Source: Anaerofustis sp. (GTDB lineage Bacteria; Bacillota; Clostridia; Eubacteriales; Anaerofustaceae). From it: 64,000 nucleotides of DNA. A program made the translations under genes and the position numbers. This document shows, piece by piece, positions 1 through 8,328 of the stretch; the first letter of the stretch is position 1; every line of letters begins with the position of its first letter. The notes beneath the pieces are model-generated. The model made no database searches. It worked only from the letters and a program-made list of their open reading frames with translations, and was not told where the DNA came from. Location: positions 8,944 to 72,943 of the forward strand of contig NZ_JAHZIA010000027.1 in NCBI RefSeq assembly GCF_019420015.1. The letters are read 5' to 3'.

Positions 1-41
1 TTGAAGACGGAGATGTAATATTTTTCAGATTTAACGTTTAG
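1..41 (+). CDS. ychF: 3' end of YchF/OLA1-type GTPase (partial)
   Basis: Only the last 12 codons and the TAG stop lie in the window. They read EDGDVIFFRFNV. That ending is characteristic of the C-terminal TGS domain of the ribosome-associated ATPase/GTPase YchF, whose family members typically finish in a DGDV-x-FRFNV pattern. The rest of the gene lies upstream of the window. A hairpin terminator follows 30 bases after the stop. The identification rests on this short peptide alone, but the motif is distinctive. Confidence 0.75.
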   Translation, partial: EDGDVIFFRFNV

Positions 42-70
42 TTTAAAAAGAACATTGCAATAATTTATAT

Positions 71-110
71 AAAAATAAGAGATACAATATATTTGATATC
101 TCTTATTTTT
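71..110 (+). terminator. Intrinsic terminator after ychF
   Basis: A 14-bp stem (71-84 with 97-110) surrounds a 12-base loop, with an A-run on the left arm and a T-run on the right. It ends the ychF transcript and could also work on the minus strand for the membrane-protein genes at 234-1079. Confidence 0.75.
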
Positions 111-233
111 ATTAGCATATGGATATTTTATTATAATTATGACGATTAACCTATTATCCGATTAAAAAATACTTGATATTATAAATTTCTTAATAAATAT
201 TTTAAGATATCTATCTTATATAATAAAATTTTA

Positions 234-647
234 TCACTTAATTATCTTTTTTAAAATATTAAAGAAATAAATAATACTTACAGTAAGCATAATATGAGAT
301 ATGCCTGCCATTCCGGAAATTGATGCATTTATTGGAGTGGACAAACTAACGTTTAGAACCTGAACAACTCCTCGTACCAATAACATGACAGAAAATAGAC
401 ATAAAGAAATATTGTACCAAATATAAAATATACTAAATTTTTTATTTTCTAAAATATCGGGATAACTTTTAATAAAAAGTGCTAATAAAAGAAAGAAAAA
501 AACTCCTAATACAAACAAGTGAGTATGCACTACTCCAAGTGTTGTTTTACCAGTAAATCCATTAAATTTTGTAAATTCTCTGTAAAATACTCCTGCTACA
601 AATGCCAATATTGAATATACAAAAGACGTATTTATAATTTTTCTCAT
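234..647 (-). CDS. DUF2871 family membrane protein
   Basis: The 137-residue integral membrane protein has four predicted helices (about residues 5-22, 44-62, 74-94 and 112-131). The segment YREFTKFNGFTGKTTL, followed by V-V-H-T-H at the start of helix 2, is the DUF2871 signature. The function is unknown. The paired histidines beside a helix are conserved-looking and could bind metal or heme, but that is speculation. The ATG at 647 is preferred over an in-frame GTG at 659 because GGAGG lies five bases before the ATG. It is the second gene of a two-gene leftward unit with the membrane protein at 672-1079, 24 bases away. Confidence 0.8.
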   Translation of the reverse strand: MRKIINTSFVYSILAFVAGVFYREFTKFNGFTGKTTLGVVHTHLFVLGVFFFLLLALFIKSYPDILENKKFSIFYIWYNISLCLFSVMLLVRGVVQVLNVSLSTPINASISGMAGISHIMLTVSIIYFFNILKKIIK

Positions 648-671
648 CGCTTCCTCCACTAAAACATAAAT

Positions 672-1079
672 TTAGAATGTATAACAAAAATAATTTTTCA
701 TAAATTTTATTCCTGCCCCAAATAATGCAGAACCCAAACCAGAATAAAATACCGCAATCACCATATCCGGTAAAAGATTTAAGTTTCTTATTAAAATACC
801 GACTGTAATCATAAAAGCCATAATTAAAAATGACTGAATATCAAAGAAATTCCAAAAATATTTTTTTTCTTCATTATATCCAGTGATACGCACAGTGTGT
901 TTCAAAACCAATTTATTAAAAATAAAAAAACAAAATAAGAAAAACACAATTAACGAATATATAATATTAACAAAATAAACATGTCCGGAATAAGATATAA
1001 TACCGATTTTTAAAATATTAAATCCTGCAATCATCCAGACCAAACCGGCAATAAGTAATAATGTTTTTCGTTTAACCAT
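672..1079 (-). CDS. Small four-helix membrane protein of unknown function
   Basis: A 135-residue hydrophobic protein with about four membrane helices (near residues 7-27, 34-54, 83-101 and 108-127) and a charged cytoplasmic stretch between helices 2 and 3 that contains YNEEKKYF. I do not recognise a named family. It is the first gene of the unit that continues into the DUF2871 gene. It sits behind a good promoter at 1154-1182 and an AGGAGAAG-type ribosome site. Co-transcription suggests the two small membrane proteins act together, perhaps as one complex. No catalytic motif is visible. Confidence 0.7.
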   Translation of the reverse strand: MVKRKTLLLIAGLVWMIAGFNILKIGIISYSGHVYFVNIIYSLIVFFLFCFFIFNKLVLKHTVRITGYNEEKKYFWNFFDIQSFLIMAFMITVGILIRNLNLLPDMVIAVFYSGLGSALFGAGIKFMKNYFCYTF

Positions 1080-1153
1080 AAACTTCTCCTATTCGAATAA
1101 CCACATAAGATATATTAGTTAAAAATTTTTCAAAATAATTTTTAATGTTTATT

Positions 1154-1182
1154 ATCATACTTTTCCAAAATCTATTTGTCAA
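1154..1182 (-). promoter_or_regulatory. Vegetative promoter for the two small membrane proteins
   Basis: On the minus strand TTGACA (1182-1177) is followed after 17 bases by TATGAT (1159-1154). This predicts a start near 1147 and a leader of about 68 bases. Confidence 0.55.
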
Positions 1183-1496
1183 TAACAATACATTATTTTC
1201 TATACAGTTATTTAATAATTCGAAAAATAACTTTATAAATTTTAGTTCTACTTTAAAGGAACAATGCTTAAACTGAAAATTTACTCATATATAATGACAG
1301 TAATAAGTAATATATCATCATAATTTTGAAAAATATTCAAAATTCAAAGTATACCCAAATCAATACAAATACATAAACATTATTTCATAACTCAATCTCT
1401 GAAACATTTAGCATAAGTAACTCATATATAATTTGAAACAAAAATAAAACAGAGAATAAAGAGAAAATAGATTTCTAACAAAATCACACAAAAACT

Positions 1497-1524
1497 TTGC
1501 AATAAAAAGCTAAAGAGATATACT
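1497..1524 (+). promoter_or_regulatory. Vegetative promoter for the radical SAM gene
   Basis: TTGCAA (1497-1502), a 16-base spacer and TATACT (1519-1524) lie about 40 bases ahead of the start codon at 1567. Confidence 0.5.
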
Positions 1525-1566
1525 ATATATTAATAATACTATATACCTGTATTTGAAGGAGAACAA

Positions 1567-3270
1567 ATGAAAGCAACATTAATCGGAATAAACAGTGCAT
1601 ACACTCATACAAACCTTGCGGTTTATTATTTATTTAACAATTCTATACCAAAAGGTATTAATGCCAACATAAAACAATACAATATAAACATGCCAAAGGA
1701 AAAGGTTTTGGAGGATTTATTCGCGCAAAAAAGCGATATTTACATTTTCTCCTGCTATATATGGAATATAGAATATGTACTTCATATAGCTTCATCTTTA
1801 AAAAAGATTACAAACTCGACAATAATATTCGGAGGAAGCGAAGTAAGCTTTAATGCAAAAGATTATTTTGATAAATACGATTTTATTGATTACATCACAG
1901 CAGGTGAAGGAGAAGAAATAACATTAAAACTTTTAAAATCTATACAAAACAAAGAACAACCAAGAATACAGAATGTATTCGATAAAAATTCAAAAGATTA
2001 TAACTATATAAAAAAGCATATAGATTTTAACGATGTAATATTTCCTTATACTAATATAGACATGAAAGAATTTGAAAATAAAATCGTCTATTATGAAACC
2101 CAAAGAGGATGTCCTTACAACTGCAGTTACTGCCTTTCGGAACTCGACAAAAGACTTAGATTTCGCGATATAGAAAAAGTAAAAGAAGAAATAATGTTCT
2201 TCATAAATAATAATATACCTTTGGTAAAACTTATCGACAGAACATTTAACGCAGACAACAAACGGGCAAAAGAAATAATAAAATTTATTTTAAAAAACAG
2301 CAAACACACAAAATTCCATTTTGAAGTCTGTGCAAATTTACTCGACGATGAAATAATAGAACTGTTTCAAAACGCACCAAACGATATGTTTCAACTGGAA
2401 ATCGGTTTGCAATCGACAAATGAAAATACAATAAAAGAAATAAACAGAATTACCGATATACAAAAGATAGGTAAAAATGTAACCAAATTATTGAAAAACG
2501 ATAATGTTCATATTCATCTGGATTTAATATCGGGACTTCCCTATGAAGATTTAACATCATTTAAAGAAAGCTTTAACTATGCTTACAACCTTAACCCTCA
2601 TATGCTACAACTGGGATTTTTAAAAGTTCTTCACGGAACGATGATGGAAAAATCAAAAGAGAAGTACAAACTTAAATACAACAACTTCACTCCTTACGAA
2701 ATTCTGGAAAATAAATGGATAAATTATAGTGAACTGTCAAAACTCAAAAACATAGAATTCTTAACGGACAAATACTACAATTCAAATAATTTTTGCAATA
2801 CGCTGGAATATTTTGTGGAAAAAATTTCATCGACTCCATTTGAGTTTTACGAAAATTTAAACAAATATTTCATAAAAAGAAATCTATTCAAAAAAAGTCT
2901 CAGCAAAGAGGATTTATATGAAATACTGTATGATTACTTAAAACAATTTGATGAAAAAAAAGCCTATAACTTAATAAGCTTTGATTATTTAAATCACATA
3001 AAAATCAGAAAACCGCAAAAGAACTTTATCAAAAAAATACAACCTCTCAACAAAGAAAATATATTTGAGATTATAAAAAACGAAGCTTTTAAAAATAAGT
3101 ATTTAAAAGAATTTACAGGAATGCCAACAAAAGAAATATATAAAAAGATAAACGTCTTTACTTTCGATATAAACCCAATAACAACAGAAGAAAAAGAAAC
3201 GGTGATTATATTTAAGAACATAAAGGAAAAGAAAGTAAAAGAGGGTTTTAAATTCGAAATTATAAATTAA
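1567..3270 (+). CDS. B12-binding-type radical SAM protein with DUF4080-like tail
   Basis: The 567-residue protein begins with a Rossmann-like domain of the B12-binding type (about 1-130). I do not see the classical DxHxxG base-off cobalamin motif in it. A radical SAM core follows, with the CxxxCxxC cluster at Cys182, Cys186 and Cys189 (RGCPYNCSYC), which should bind a 4Fe-4S cluster and SAM. The C-terminal ~170 residues fit the DUF4080 region found on this subfamily. Substrate and product are unknown. The gene is alone, with its own promoter and a strong terminator. The start has a GAAGGAG site at the usual distance. The codon use is AT-rich like its neighbours. Confidence 0.85.
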   Translation: MKATLIGINSAYTHTNLAVYYLFNNSIPKGINANIKQYNINMPKEKVLEDLFAQKSDIYIFSCYIWNIEYVLHIASSLKKITNSTIIFGGSEVSFNAKDYFDKYDFIDYITAGEGEEITLKLLKSIQNKEQPRIQNVFDKNSKDYNYIKKHIDFNDVIFPYTNIDMKEFENKIVYYETQRGCPYNCSYCLSELDKRLRFRDIEKVKEEIMFFINNNIPLVKLIDRTFNADNKRAKEIIKFILKNSKHTKFHFEVCANLLDDEIIELFQNAPNDMFQLEIGLQSTNENTIKEINRITDIQKIGKNVTKLLKNDNVHIHLDLISGLPYEDLTSFKESFNYAYNLNPHMLQLGFLKVLHGTMMEKSKEKYKLKYNNFTPYEILENKWINYSELSKLKNIEFLTDKYYNSNNFCNTLEYFVEKISSTPFEFYENLNKYFIKRNLFKKSLSKEDLYEILYDYLKQFDEKKAYNLISFDYLNHIKIRKPQKNFIKKIQPLNKENIFEIIKNEAFKNKYLKEFTGMPTKEIYKKINVFTFDINPITTEEKETVIIFKNIKEKKVKEGFKFEIIN

Positions 3271-3282
3271 AACATACAATAT

Positions 3283-3324
3283 AAAAAACAAGTAACAAAA
3301 GAAATCTTTTGTTACTTGTTTTTT
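3283..3324 (+). terminator. Bidirectional terminator between convergent genes
   Basis: A perfect 20-bp stem (3283-3302 with 3305-3324) carries A-runs on the left and T-runs on the right. It can end both the radical SAM gene and the lipoprotein gene on the other strand. Confidence 0.85.
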
Positions 3325-3330
3325 ATAATT

Positions 3331-3774
3331 TTATATGTTATTCAAATAAGTATACACATCTTCAGGAACGATAAAATGAATCCTTACATCGACGGAACGA
3401 AACCTTACCAGAGGTCTGTCTTTATAAACGGACAGACTCGCTTCATATTTGTCATATAAAAATATGTATTCATAGCTATACCGTTCGTTGCCTTTACCTG
3501 CTCCGATATCTTCTTTCTTATGCCCTTTCCCCTTTTCTTTCGCAACCTGCCAATCATCAATTTGAATTTTATTAACAAAATTTTTAATATCCTCTTTACT
3601 ATTGAAAATTTTAACTATTTTATTTTTTGATTTATCCCTAACCTCAATCTTATTGCAATTTTTCAAAACCCCGGAATAACCGATAATCGGTTTATCATCT
3701 TCTTCTGCACCGCAAGCACAAAAAAACACAAAAACCGCAATTAATGTAAATATACAAAAAACTGCTTTTTTCAT
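3331..3774 (-). CDS. Predicted lipoprotein of unknown function
   Basis: The 147-residue product starts with a lipoprotein-like signal peptide: MKKAV, a hydrophobic core, then FFCACGAEE with the likely lipidated cysteine at position 21. The box is weak because Phe sits at -3. The mature part is charged, with a KNKIVKIFNSKEDIKNF segment and a C-terminal YTYLNNI, and has no family I recognise. A GGGGG ribosome site precedes the ATG at 3774. It is monocistronic between the shared terminator and the divergent recD2 promoter, and is probably anchored outside the membrane. Confidence 0.65.
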   Translation of the reverse strand: MKKAVFCIFTLIAVFVFFCACGAEEDDKPIIGYSGVLKNCNKIEVRDKSKNKIVKIFNSKEDIKNFVNKIQIDDWQVAKEKGKGHKKEDIGAGKGNERYSYEYIFLYDKYEASLSVYKDRPLVRFRSVDVRIHFIVPEDVYTYLNNI

Positions 3775-3861
3775 AAAATTCCCCCATCAAAAATATATAT
3801 AAATATAATAACATAATTCACTTCTCTTAACCATATATATTACTTTTTTATTTTTGTGTTA

Positions 3862-3872
3862 TATGATATAAT
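3862..3872 (+). promoter_or_regulatory. Extended -10 promoter for recD2
   Basis: TGATATAAT (3864-3872) matches an extended -10 element, TGn followed by TATAAT. It lies about 20 bases ahead of the recD2 start, so the leader would be very short. I see no clear -35 element. Confidence 0.4.
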
Positions 3873-3893
3873 TTTTTATTAATGAGGTATAAA

Positions 3894-6104
3894 ATGACTG
3901 AAACAATAAAAGGAAAAGTAGATAGAATTATTTATCACAATGCTGATAATTTATATACGATTGCAGATATAGATTCTGATGATATTTTAATAACCATAGT
4001 CGGATATTTTGAAAATCTAAAACCGGGAATCGATATTCAGGCAACAGGTGAATACGTAAATCATATAAAATACGGCGAACAATTCAAAGTCGAAAGTCTG
4101 GAAATAATCGTACCTACGGATACTGATTCCATCTACACATATCTTTCAAGCGGAATGTTAAACGGTATAGGACCTAAAAAAGCAAAAGATATAGTAGACT
4201 ACTTCGGAGAAGAAACCTTAGACATATTGGAAAACGATCCGATGCAATTATCAAAAGTAAAAGGCATAGGCAAAAAAACGGCTCTTATTATAGGAGTTGA
4301 ATACAAAAACCAAGAAAATATGCGAAACATAATAATGAAACTCTCAAAATACAATATAAAACCAAACTATGCCAGAAAATTATACAATGAATATAAATCG
4401 GATACACTTAATATAATACAGACAAATCCCTATGCTTTAATAGATGATGTATACGGAATAGGATTTAAAAGAGCGGATCAAATTGCCATGAGCGTAGGAA
4501 TAGAGCCGGAAAGCCCATACAGAATAATAAGCGGAATAAAATACGTTTTAAGCGGATGTTATCAAGACGGAAATACTTATATATTAAAAGACGAGCTCGA
4601 AAACAAAGTATCAAAAATGCTCGGAGTGGACGAAGACAATGTAAATCATATCCTAAAAAATATGTTTTTAGATGACAGTATTATACTTGAAACAACCCAA
4701 AACGAAGAAAGATGCTTTCTTAAAGAGCTTTATAACTGTGAAATAGAAAGCGCAAAAAATCTAATATATTTAAACACATACAAAGAAGAAAAAGAAGATA
4801 CTGATTTTGAACAACTCATAAAAAACTATGAAACCCATAATAAAATAACTCTTGACGAAAAGCAAAAACAAGCTGTAATAAGTGCAATCAAATCAAAAGT
4901 TTCAATTATCACAGGAGGTCCCGGAACAGGAAAAACAACCATCATAAACGCTATAATATACATACTTGGCAGCATAGGTAAAAAATATACTCTTACGGCT
5001 CCTACGGGAAGAGCCGCAAAAAGAATGAGTGAATCGACAAAAAGTGAGGCTAAAACAATACACAGACTTCTTGAATACGAATATACACAAGAAACCGATC
5101 ATTTCCTGTCTTTCGGAAAAAATGAAGACAATACAATAGACAGCGAATTTATCATAATAGACGAAATGAGCATGGTAGATATTTCCTTATTCGATGCTTT
5201 TTTAAAAGCTGTGAAACCAAAAACCTCATTGTTATTTGTCGGAGATATAGATCAGCTTCCCTCTGTGGGAGCAGGAAACGTATTATCTGACTTGATTTCC
5301 AGTGATATATTCCCCGTCACACGACTGAATACAATATACCGTCAAGACAAAGAAAGCTTGATAATAACGAATGCCCACAGAATAAACAAAGGCGAAATGC
5401 CGATACTGAAAAAAGAAGCAGAGGATTTCTATTTTATCAACACGATTTCACAAGAAAAAATAAAAAGGAATATACTGAATATAATATTCAATTACAAGAA
5501 TACTCCTCTAAAAAAATACGACCTTCTTAAAGATTTTCAAATAATCTCACCAATGAAAAAAGGACTAGCCGGAGTAAGTGAACTAAACAAATCTGTACAG
5601 GAAATTTTAAATCCGCCTCACAAAGAAAAAAAACAAATTAACCACGGTCTCACTGTATTTAGAGAAAACGACAGAGTAATGCAGATAAAGAACAATTACC
5701 AAATGAAATGGACCGATATCAATACTCTAAAAAAAGGAGAAGGTATCTTCAACGGTGATATGGGAATAATAAAACGAATCGATAACGAAAAACAAACTTT
5801 GGAAATAGTATTCGACGATGAAAAAAGAGTAATATACCCAAAAGACCAAATGGAAGAATTAACACTGTCATACGCCATAACAGTACATAAAAGTCAAGGC
5901 AGTGAATTTAAGGCAGTCATAATCCCGATATTCAGCGGATACTCAGGATTTTTAAATCGTAACTTGCTTTATACCGCAGTTACAAGAGCAAAAGAAATGG
6001 TAATTCTCATAGGAGAAGTAAACGGGCTTAAAGGTATGATAAGAAGCGTGCAAAGAAATAAGAGAAAAACAACTCTTGCAGACAGGCTCAAAGAATTTTT
6101 ATAA
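3894..6104 (+). CDS. recD2: ATP-dependent DNA helicase RecD2
   Basis: A superfamily 1B helicase of 736 residues, the usual length for the stand-alone RecD2 family, which unwinds DNA 5'-3' and acts in repair and replication-fork maintenance without RecBC. An N-terminal OB-like segment is followed by helix-hairpin-helix motifs (NGIGPKKAKD, VKGIGKKTAL, YGIGFKRAD). The Walker A box GGPGTGKTT lies near residue 341, Walker B is IIIDEMSMVD, and the UvrD-like motif is YAITVHKSQGSEF. An earlier ATG at 3882 is rejected because GAGG overlaps it and sits six bases before 3894. It heads a run with the comFC-like genes and hpf, with gaps of only 5-21 bases. Confidence 0.95.
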   Translation: MTETIKGKVDRIIYHNADNLYTIADIDSDDILITIVGYFENLKPGIDIQATGEYVNHIKYGEQFKVESLEIIVPTDTDSIYTYLSSGMLNGIGPKKAKDIVDYFGEETLDILENDPMQLSKVKGIGKKTALIIGVEYKNQENMRNIIMKLSKYNIKPNYARKLYNEYKSDTLNIIQTNPYALIDDVYGIGFKRADQIAMSVGIEPESPYRIISGIKYVLSGCYQDGNTYILKDELENKVSKMLGVDEDNVNHILKNMFLDDSIILETTQNEERCFLKELYNCEIESAKNLIYLNTYKEEKEDTDFEQLIKNYETHNKITLDEKQKQAVISAIKSKVSIITGGPGTGKTTIINAIIYILGSIGKKYTLTAPTGRAAKRMSESTKSEAKTIHRLLEYEYTQETDHFLSFGKNEDNTIDSEFIIIDEMSMVDISLFDAFLKAVKPKTSLLFVGDIDQLPSVGAGNVLSDLISSDIFPVTRLNTIYRQDKESLIITNAHRINKGEMPILKKEAEDFYFINTISQEKIKRNILNIIFNYKNTPLKKYDLLKDFQIISPMKKGLAGVSELNKSVQEILNPPHKEKKQINHGLTVFRENDRVMQIKNNYQMKWTDINTLKKGEGIFNGDMGIIKRIDNEKQTLEIVFDDEKRVIYPKDQMEELTLSYAITVHKSQGSEFKAVIIPIFSGYSGFLNRNLLYTAVTRAKEMVILIGEVNGLKGMIRSVQRNKRKTTLADRLKEFL

Positions 6105-6122
6105 TTCAAGAAAGGTTTTTGA

Positions 6123-6863
6123 ATGAATCTCCAAAATATAATAAAAGAAACACTTGAGAAAATATTCTTTCCAACCGCCCCAAAATGCGGTATATGCAAC
6201 AAAGTGCTGCTTACAAAAGAAGATATATACTGCAACGAATGCAAAAACAAAGTGGAATGGATAAAAGGAAAGCGATGCGATATATGCTCACGGGATATAT
6301 CGGATAACCTCTATTCAAACTTATGCGAAAACTGCGAAGGAAATGAATATTATTTCACACAAGGCTATTCCATTTGGAACTACGACAAATACTCTAAAAG
6401 AATAATAAAAAAGATAAAATATTCAAATTGTGAAGGGCTGGCGATAGAGGCAGGAAATGTCCTCTATAAAAATACCCGGGATGTAGAATTTCTACAGGAT
6501 ATAGATATTGTAATCCCTACTCCTTCAGACAAAAAACGTTTTGAAATCAGAGGATACAATCAAGCACTGCTGATAGCAAAAGGATTTGCAGCCAATACCA
6601 AAATACCTTTAAAAGAAAATATAATCATAAAAGAAAGAAGTACAAAAGATCAAATCGGACTAAGCGAAAAAGAACGAAAGACAAACTTACACGAAGCATT
6701 CAAGGTAACAGACAGCGAAATAATCAAAAACAAAACTTTACTTATAGTGGATGATGTATTCACAACAGGTTCAACCATAAACGAAATAAGCAGAACTCTT
6801 CTTAAAGCAGGAGCAAAAGAAACCTATTTCTTAACTCTTGCTTCCAAAAAAAATATAATTTAG
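6123..6863 (+). CDS. comFC: ComFC-like phosphoribosyltransferase-family protein, copy 1
   Basis: This 246-residue protein resembles ComFC/GntX: an N-terminal zinc module with four CxxC pairs (CGIC, CNEC, CDIC, CENC, residues about 20-75), then a type I phosphoribosyltransferase fold with the PRPP loop LLIVDDVFTTGST near residue 205. In Bacillus ComFC is needed for natural transformation, acting on incoming single-stranded DNA; the biochemical reaction is not settled. It starts 18 bases after recD2 with an AAGAAAGG ribosome site and is followed by a shorter paralogue. The recD2 neighbour fits a DNA-handling role. Confidence 0.88.
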   Translation: MNLQNIIKETLEKIFFPTAPKCGICNKVLLTKEDIYCNECKNKVEWIKGKRCDICSRDISDNLYSNLCENCEGNEYYFTQGYSIWNYDKYSKRIIKKIKYSNCEGLAIEAGNVLYKNTRDVEFLQDIDIVIPTPSDKKRFEIRGYNQALLIAKGFAANTKIPLKENIIIKERSTKDQIGLSEKERKTNLHEAFKVTDSEIIKNKTLLIVDDVFTTGSTINEISRTLLKAGAKETYFLTLASKKNII

Positions 6864-6884
6864 CGTATAAAAAGTAGAAAATTT

Positions 6885-7622
6885 ATGAAAACGTGTTATA
6901 ATATTAATAAGTTAATAAGAAACGTCGCAGATAGAATTTTATATCCTGACAATCCAATATGTTGTATATGCAAAAAAACAATGCTGCACGAAAATCAAAT
7001 ATATTGCGAAAAATGCAAAGATAAATTAACATATACAAAAACAAATAAAAACTTATACAATAATAAAAAAAGTCACTCAGTATACGATAACGATATAAAT
7101 ATATATAAAGGTCACAGTTTATGGTACTACGATAAGATTTCAAAAAGAATAATAAACCAAATAAAAAATAAAGGTTTTGAAAATCTATGCATAAAACTAG
7201 GCCAATTGATGTACGAAGAAACAAAAGATATGGATTTTATAAATGATACCGAAATAATAATCCCCGTTCCCTTACACAAGGATAAAAGAAAAATAAGGGG
7301 ATACAACCAATCATATCTGATTTCAAAAGGTTTCAATCAAAAAGCAAACAAAAAACTGAAAAGAAATATTCTCATCAAGACAAAACCTACAGCAGACCAG
7401 AAAAGTCTGGATAAAAAACGTCGACAAACAAATTTAACAAATGCATTTGAAGTAAGGAACAAAAATGAAATTTTCAACAAAAAAATTCTTTTAATAGATG
7501 ATGTTCTAACTACAGGTGCAACAATAAATTTGTTGAGAAAAATACTTATTAACAATGGTGCGAGTGAAGTGTATTTTCTTACTCTTGCCACTACAAAACC
7601 ATTAATAAAAGAAACGAGGTAA
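6885..7622 (+). CDS. ComFC-like protein, degenerate tandem copy 2
   Basis: The 245-residue protein is clearly paralogous to its upstream neighbour: they share the order zinc pair, W-x-Y-D-K-x-S-K-R-I-I, RGYNQ and the PRPP loop ILLIDDVLTTGATIN. Only two CxxC pairs remain (CCIC, CEKC). The positions of the third and fourth pairs are replaced by an Asn/Lys-rich stretch, so one zinc site seems lost. The PRPP loop is intact. The tandem order and tight spacing indicate local duplication followed by divergence. The ribosome site is weak. It may have a modified function or may modulate the first copy. Confidence 0.85.
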   Translation: MKTCYNINKLIRNVADRILYPDNPICCICKKTMLHENQIYCEKCKDKLTYTKTNKNLYNNKKSHSVYDNDINIYKGHSLWYYDKISKRIINQIKNKGFENLCIKLGQLMYEETKDMDFINDTEIIIPVPLHKDKRKIRGYNQSYLISKGFNQKANKKLKRNILIKTKPTADQKSLDKKRRQTNLTNAFEVRNKNEIFNKKILLIDDVLTTGATINLLRKILINNGASEVYFLTLATTKPLIKETR

Positions 7623-7627
7623 AGATC

Positions 7628-8149
7628 ATGAGAACTGACATTAAATTTAAAAATTATAATGGTGATTATGCTCTAATTGAAAAAGAAGCGGAAAAGAAAT
7701 TGGAAAAATTAAGCAAGTATTTTCCTAAAGACCCAAAAGCAAGCATTATAATAAGTGAAGTAAGAGGCCTTGTTACAACCGAAATCACGGTTACTGTCGA
7801 CTCTACATTCATAAGAGTAGAGGTTGCGGACAGAGATGTAAGAAACGGTATAGATAAAGCAATAGAAAAACTGGAAATACAAATCAAGAAAAACAAAGAT
7901 AAACTAAAGAAAAAATTAACCGATTCCATCAGATATGATGAGAGCGAAGAAGATCTCGAACAAGAAGATTTAAAAATAGTAAAAAGCAAAAAATTTGCCA
8001 TCAAACCGATGTCAAGTGAAGAAGCGGCTTTACAAATGGATTTACTCGGACATATGTTTTTTGTGTTCTTAAATGCAGATACAGATACGGTAAATGTAAT
8101 TTATAAAAGAAAAGACGGACAATATGGGCTTATAGAGCCTGAATTTTAG
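7628..8149 (+). CDS. hpf: Long ribosome hibernation promoting factor
   Basis: The 173-residue protein has the two-domain layout of long HPF. Residues 1-100 form the beta-alpha RaiA/YfiA domain that binds the 30S decoding region. The C-terminal domain, MSSEEAALQMDLLGHMFFVF and onward, dimerises ribosomes into inactive 100S particles. The linker (about 105-125) is rich in Glu and Lys. It starts five bases after the second comFC-like gene with an ACGAGGTAAAG site, so it is translated from the same message. The comFC-hpf order is common in Bacillota. Confidence 0.95.
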   Translation: MRTDIKFKNYNGDYALIEKEAEKKLEKLSKYFPKDPKASIIISEVRGLVTTEITVTVDSTFIRVEVADRDVRNGIDKAIEKLEIQIKKNKDKLKKKLTDSIRYDESEEDLEQEDLKIVKSKKFAIKPMSSEEAALQMDLLGHMFFVFLNADTDTVNVIYKRKDGQYGLIEPEF

Positions 8150-8168
8150 ACGAATTTCTTAAAAAGTA

Positions 8169-8198
8169 TTGAATTTTCATTAAAAAAAATGTTAGAAT
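8169..8198 (+). promoter_or_regulatory. Promoter ahead of the DUF5317 gene
   Basis: TTGAAT (8169-8174), an 18-base spacer and TAGAAT (8193-8198) predict a start near 8205. The hairpin at 8199-8230 would then lie at the extreme 5' end of the message. Confidence 0.4.
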
Positions 8199-8230
8199 GT
8201 AGTGTCTATGGTTTTATCCTTAGACACTAC
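8199..8230 (+). other. Perfect 10-bp hairpin in the leader of the DUF5317 gene
   Basis: GTAGTGTCTA (8199-8208) pairs perfectly with TAGACACTAC (8221-8230) across a 12-base loop. No T-run follows, so it is a poor terminator. It may be a 5' stabilising structure, a regulator site or an hpf 3'-end structure. Confidence 0.5.
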
Positions 8231-8328
8231 AACAATATTAAGTAGAAAAATACATAAAGACATTTATTTTTAATAATTACATTAAAGAGAATACTTTAGC
8301 TTTTTTACGGTTAAGAAAGGAATTGATT

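Larger units (their letters stand above)
1080..1566. other. Divergent intergenic region with two promoters and an unexplained hairpin
   Basis: This 487-bp AT-rich stretch holds no credible gene. It contains the leftward promoter at 1154-1182, a 9-bp inverted repeat at 1322-1344 (AATTTTGAA, five-base loop) without a T-run, and the rightward promoter at 1497-1524. Nothing else stands out. Confidence 0.6.
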
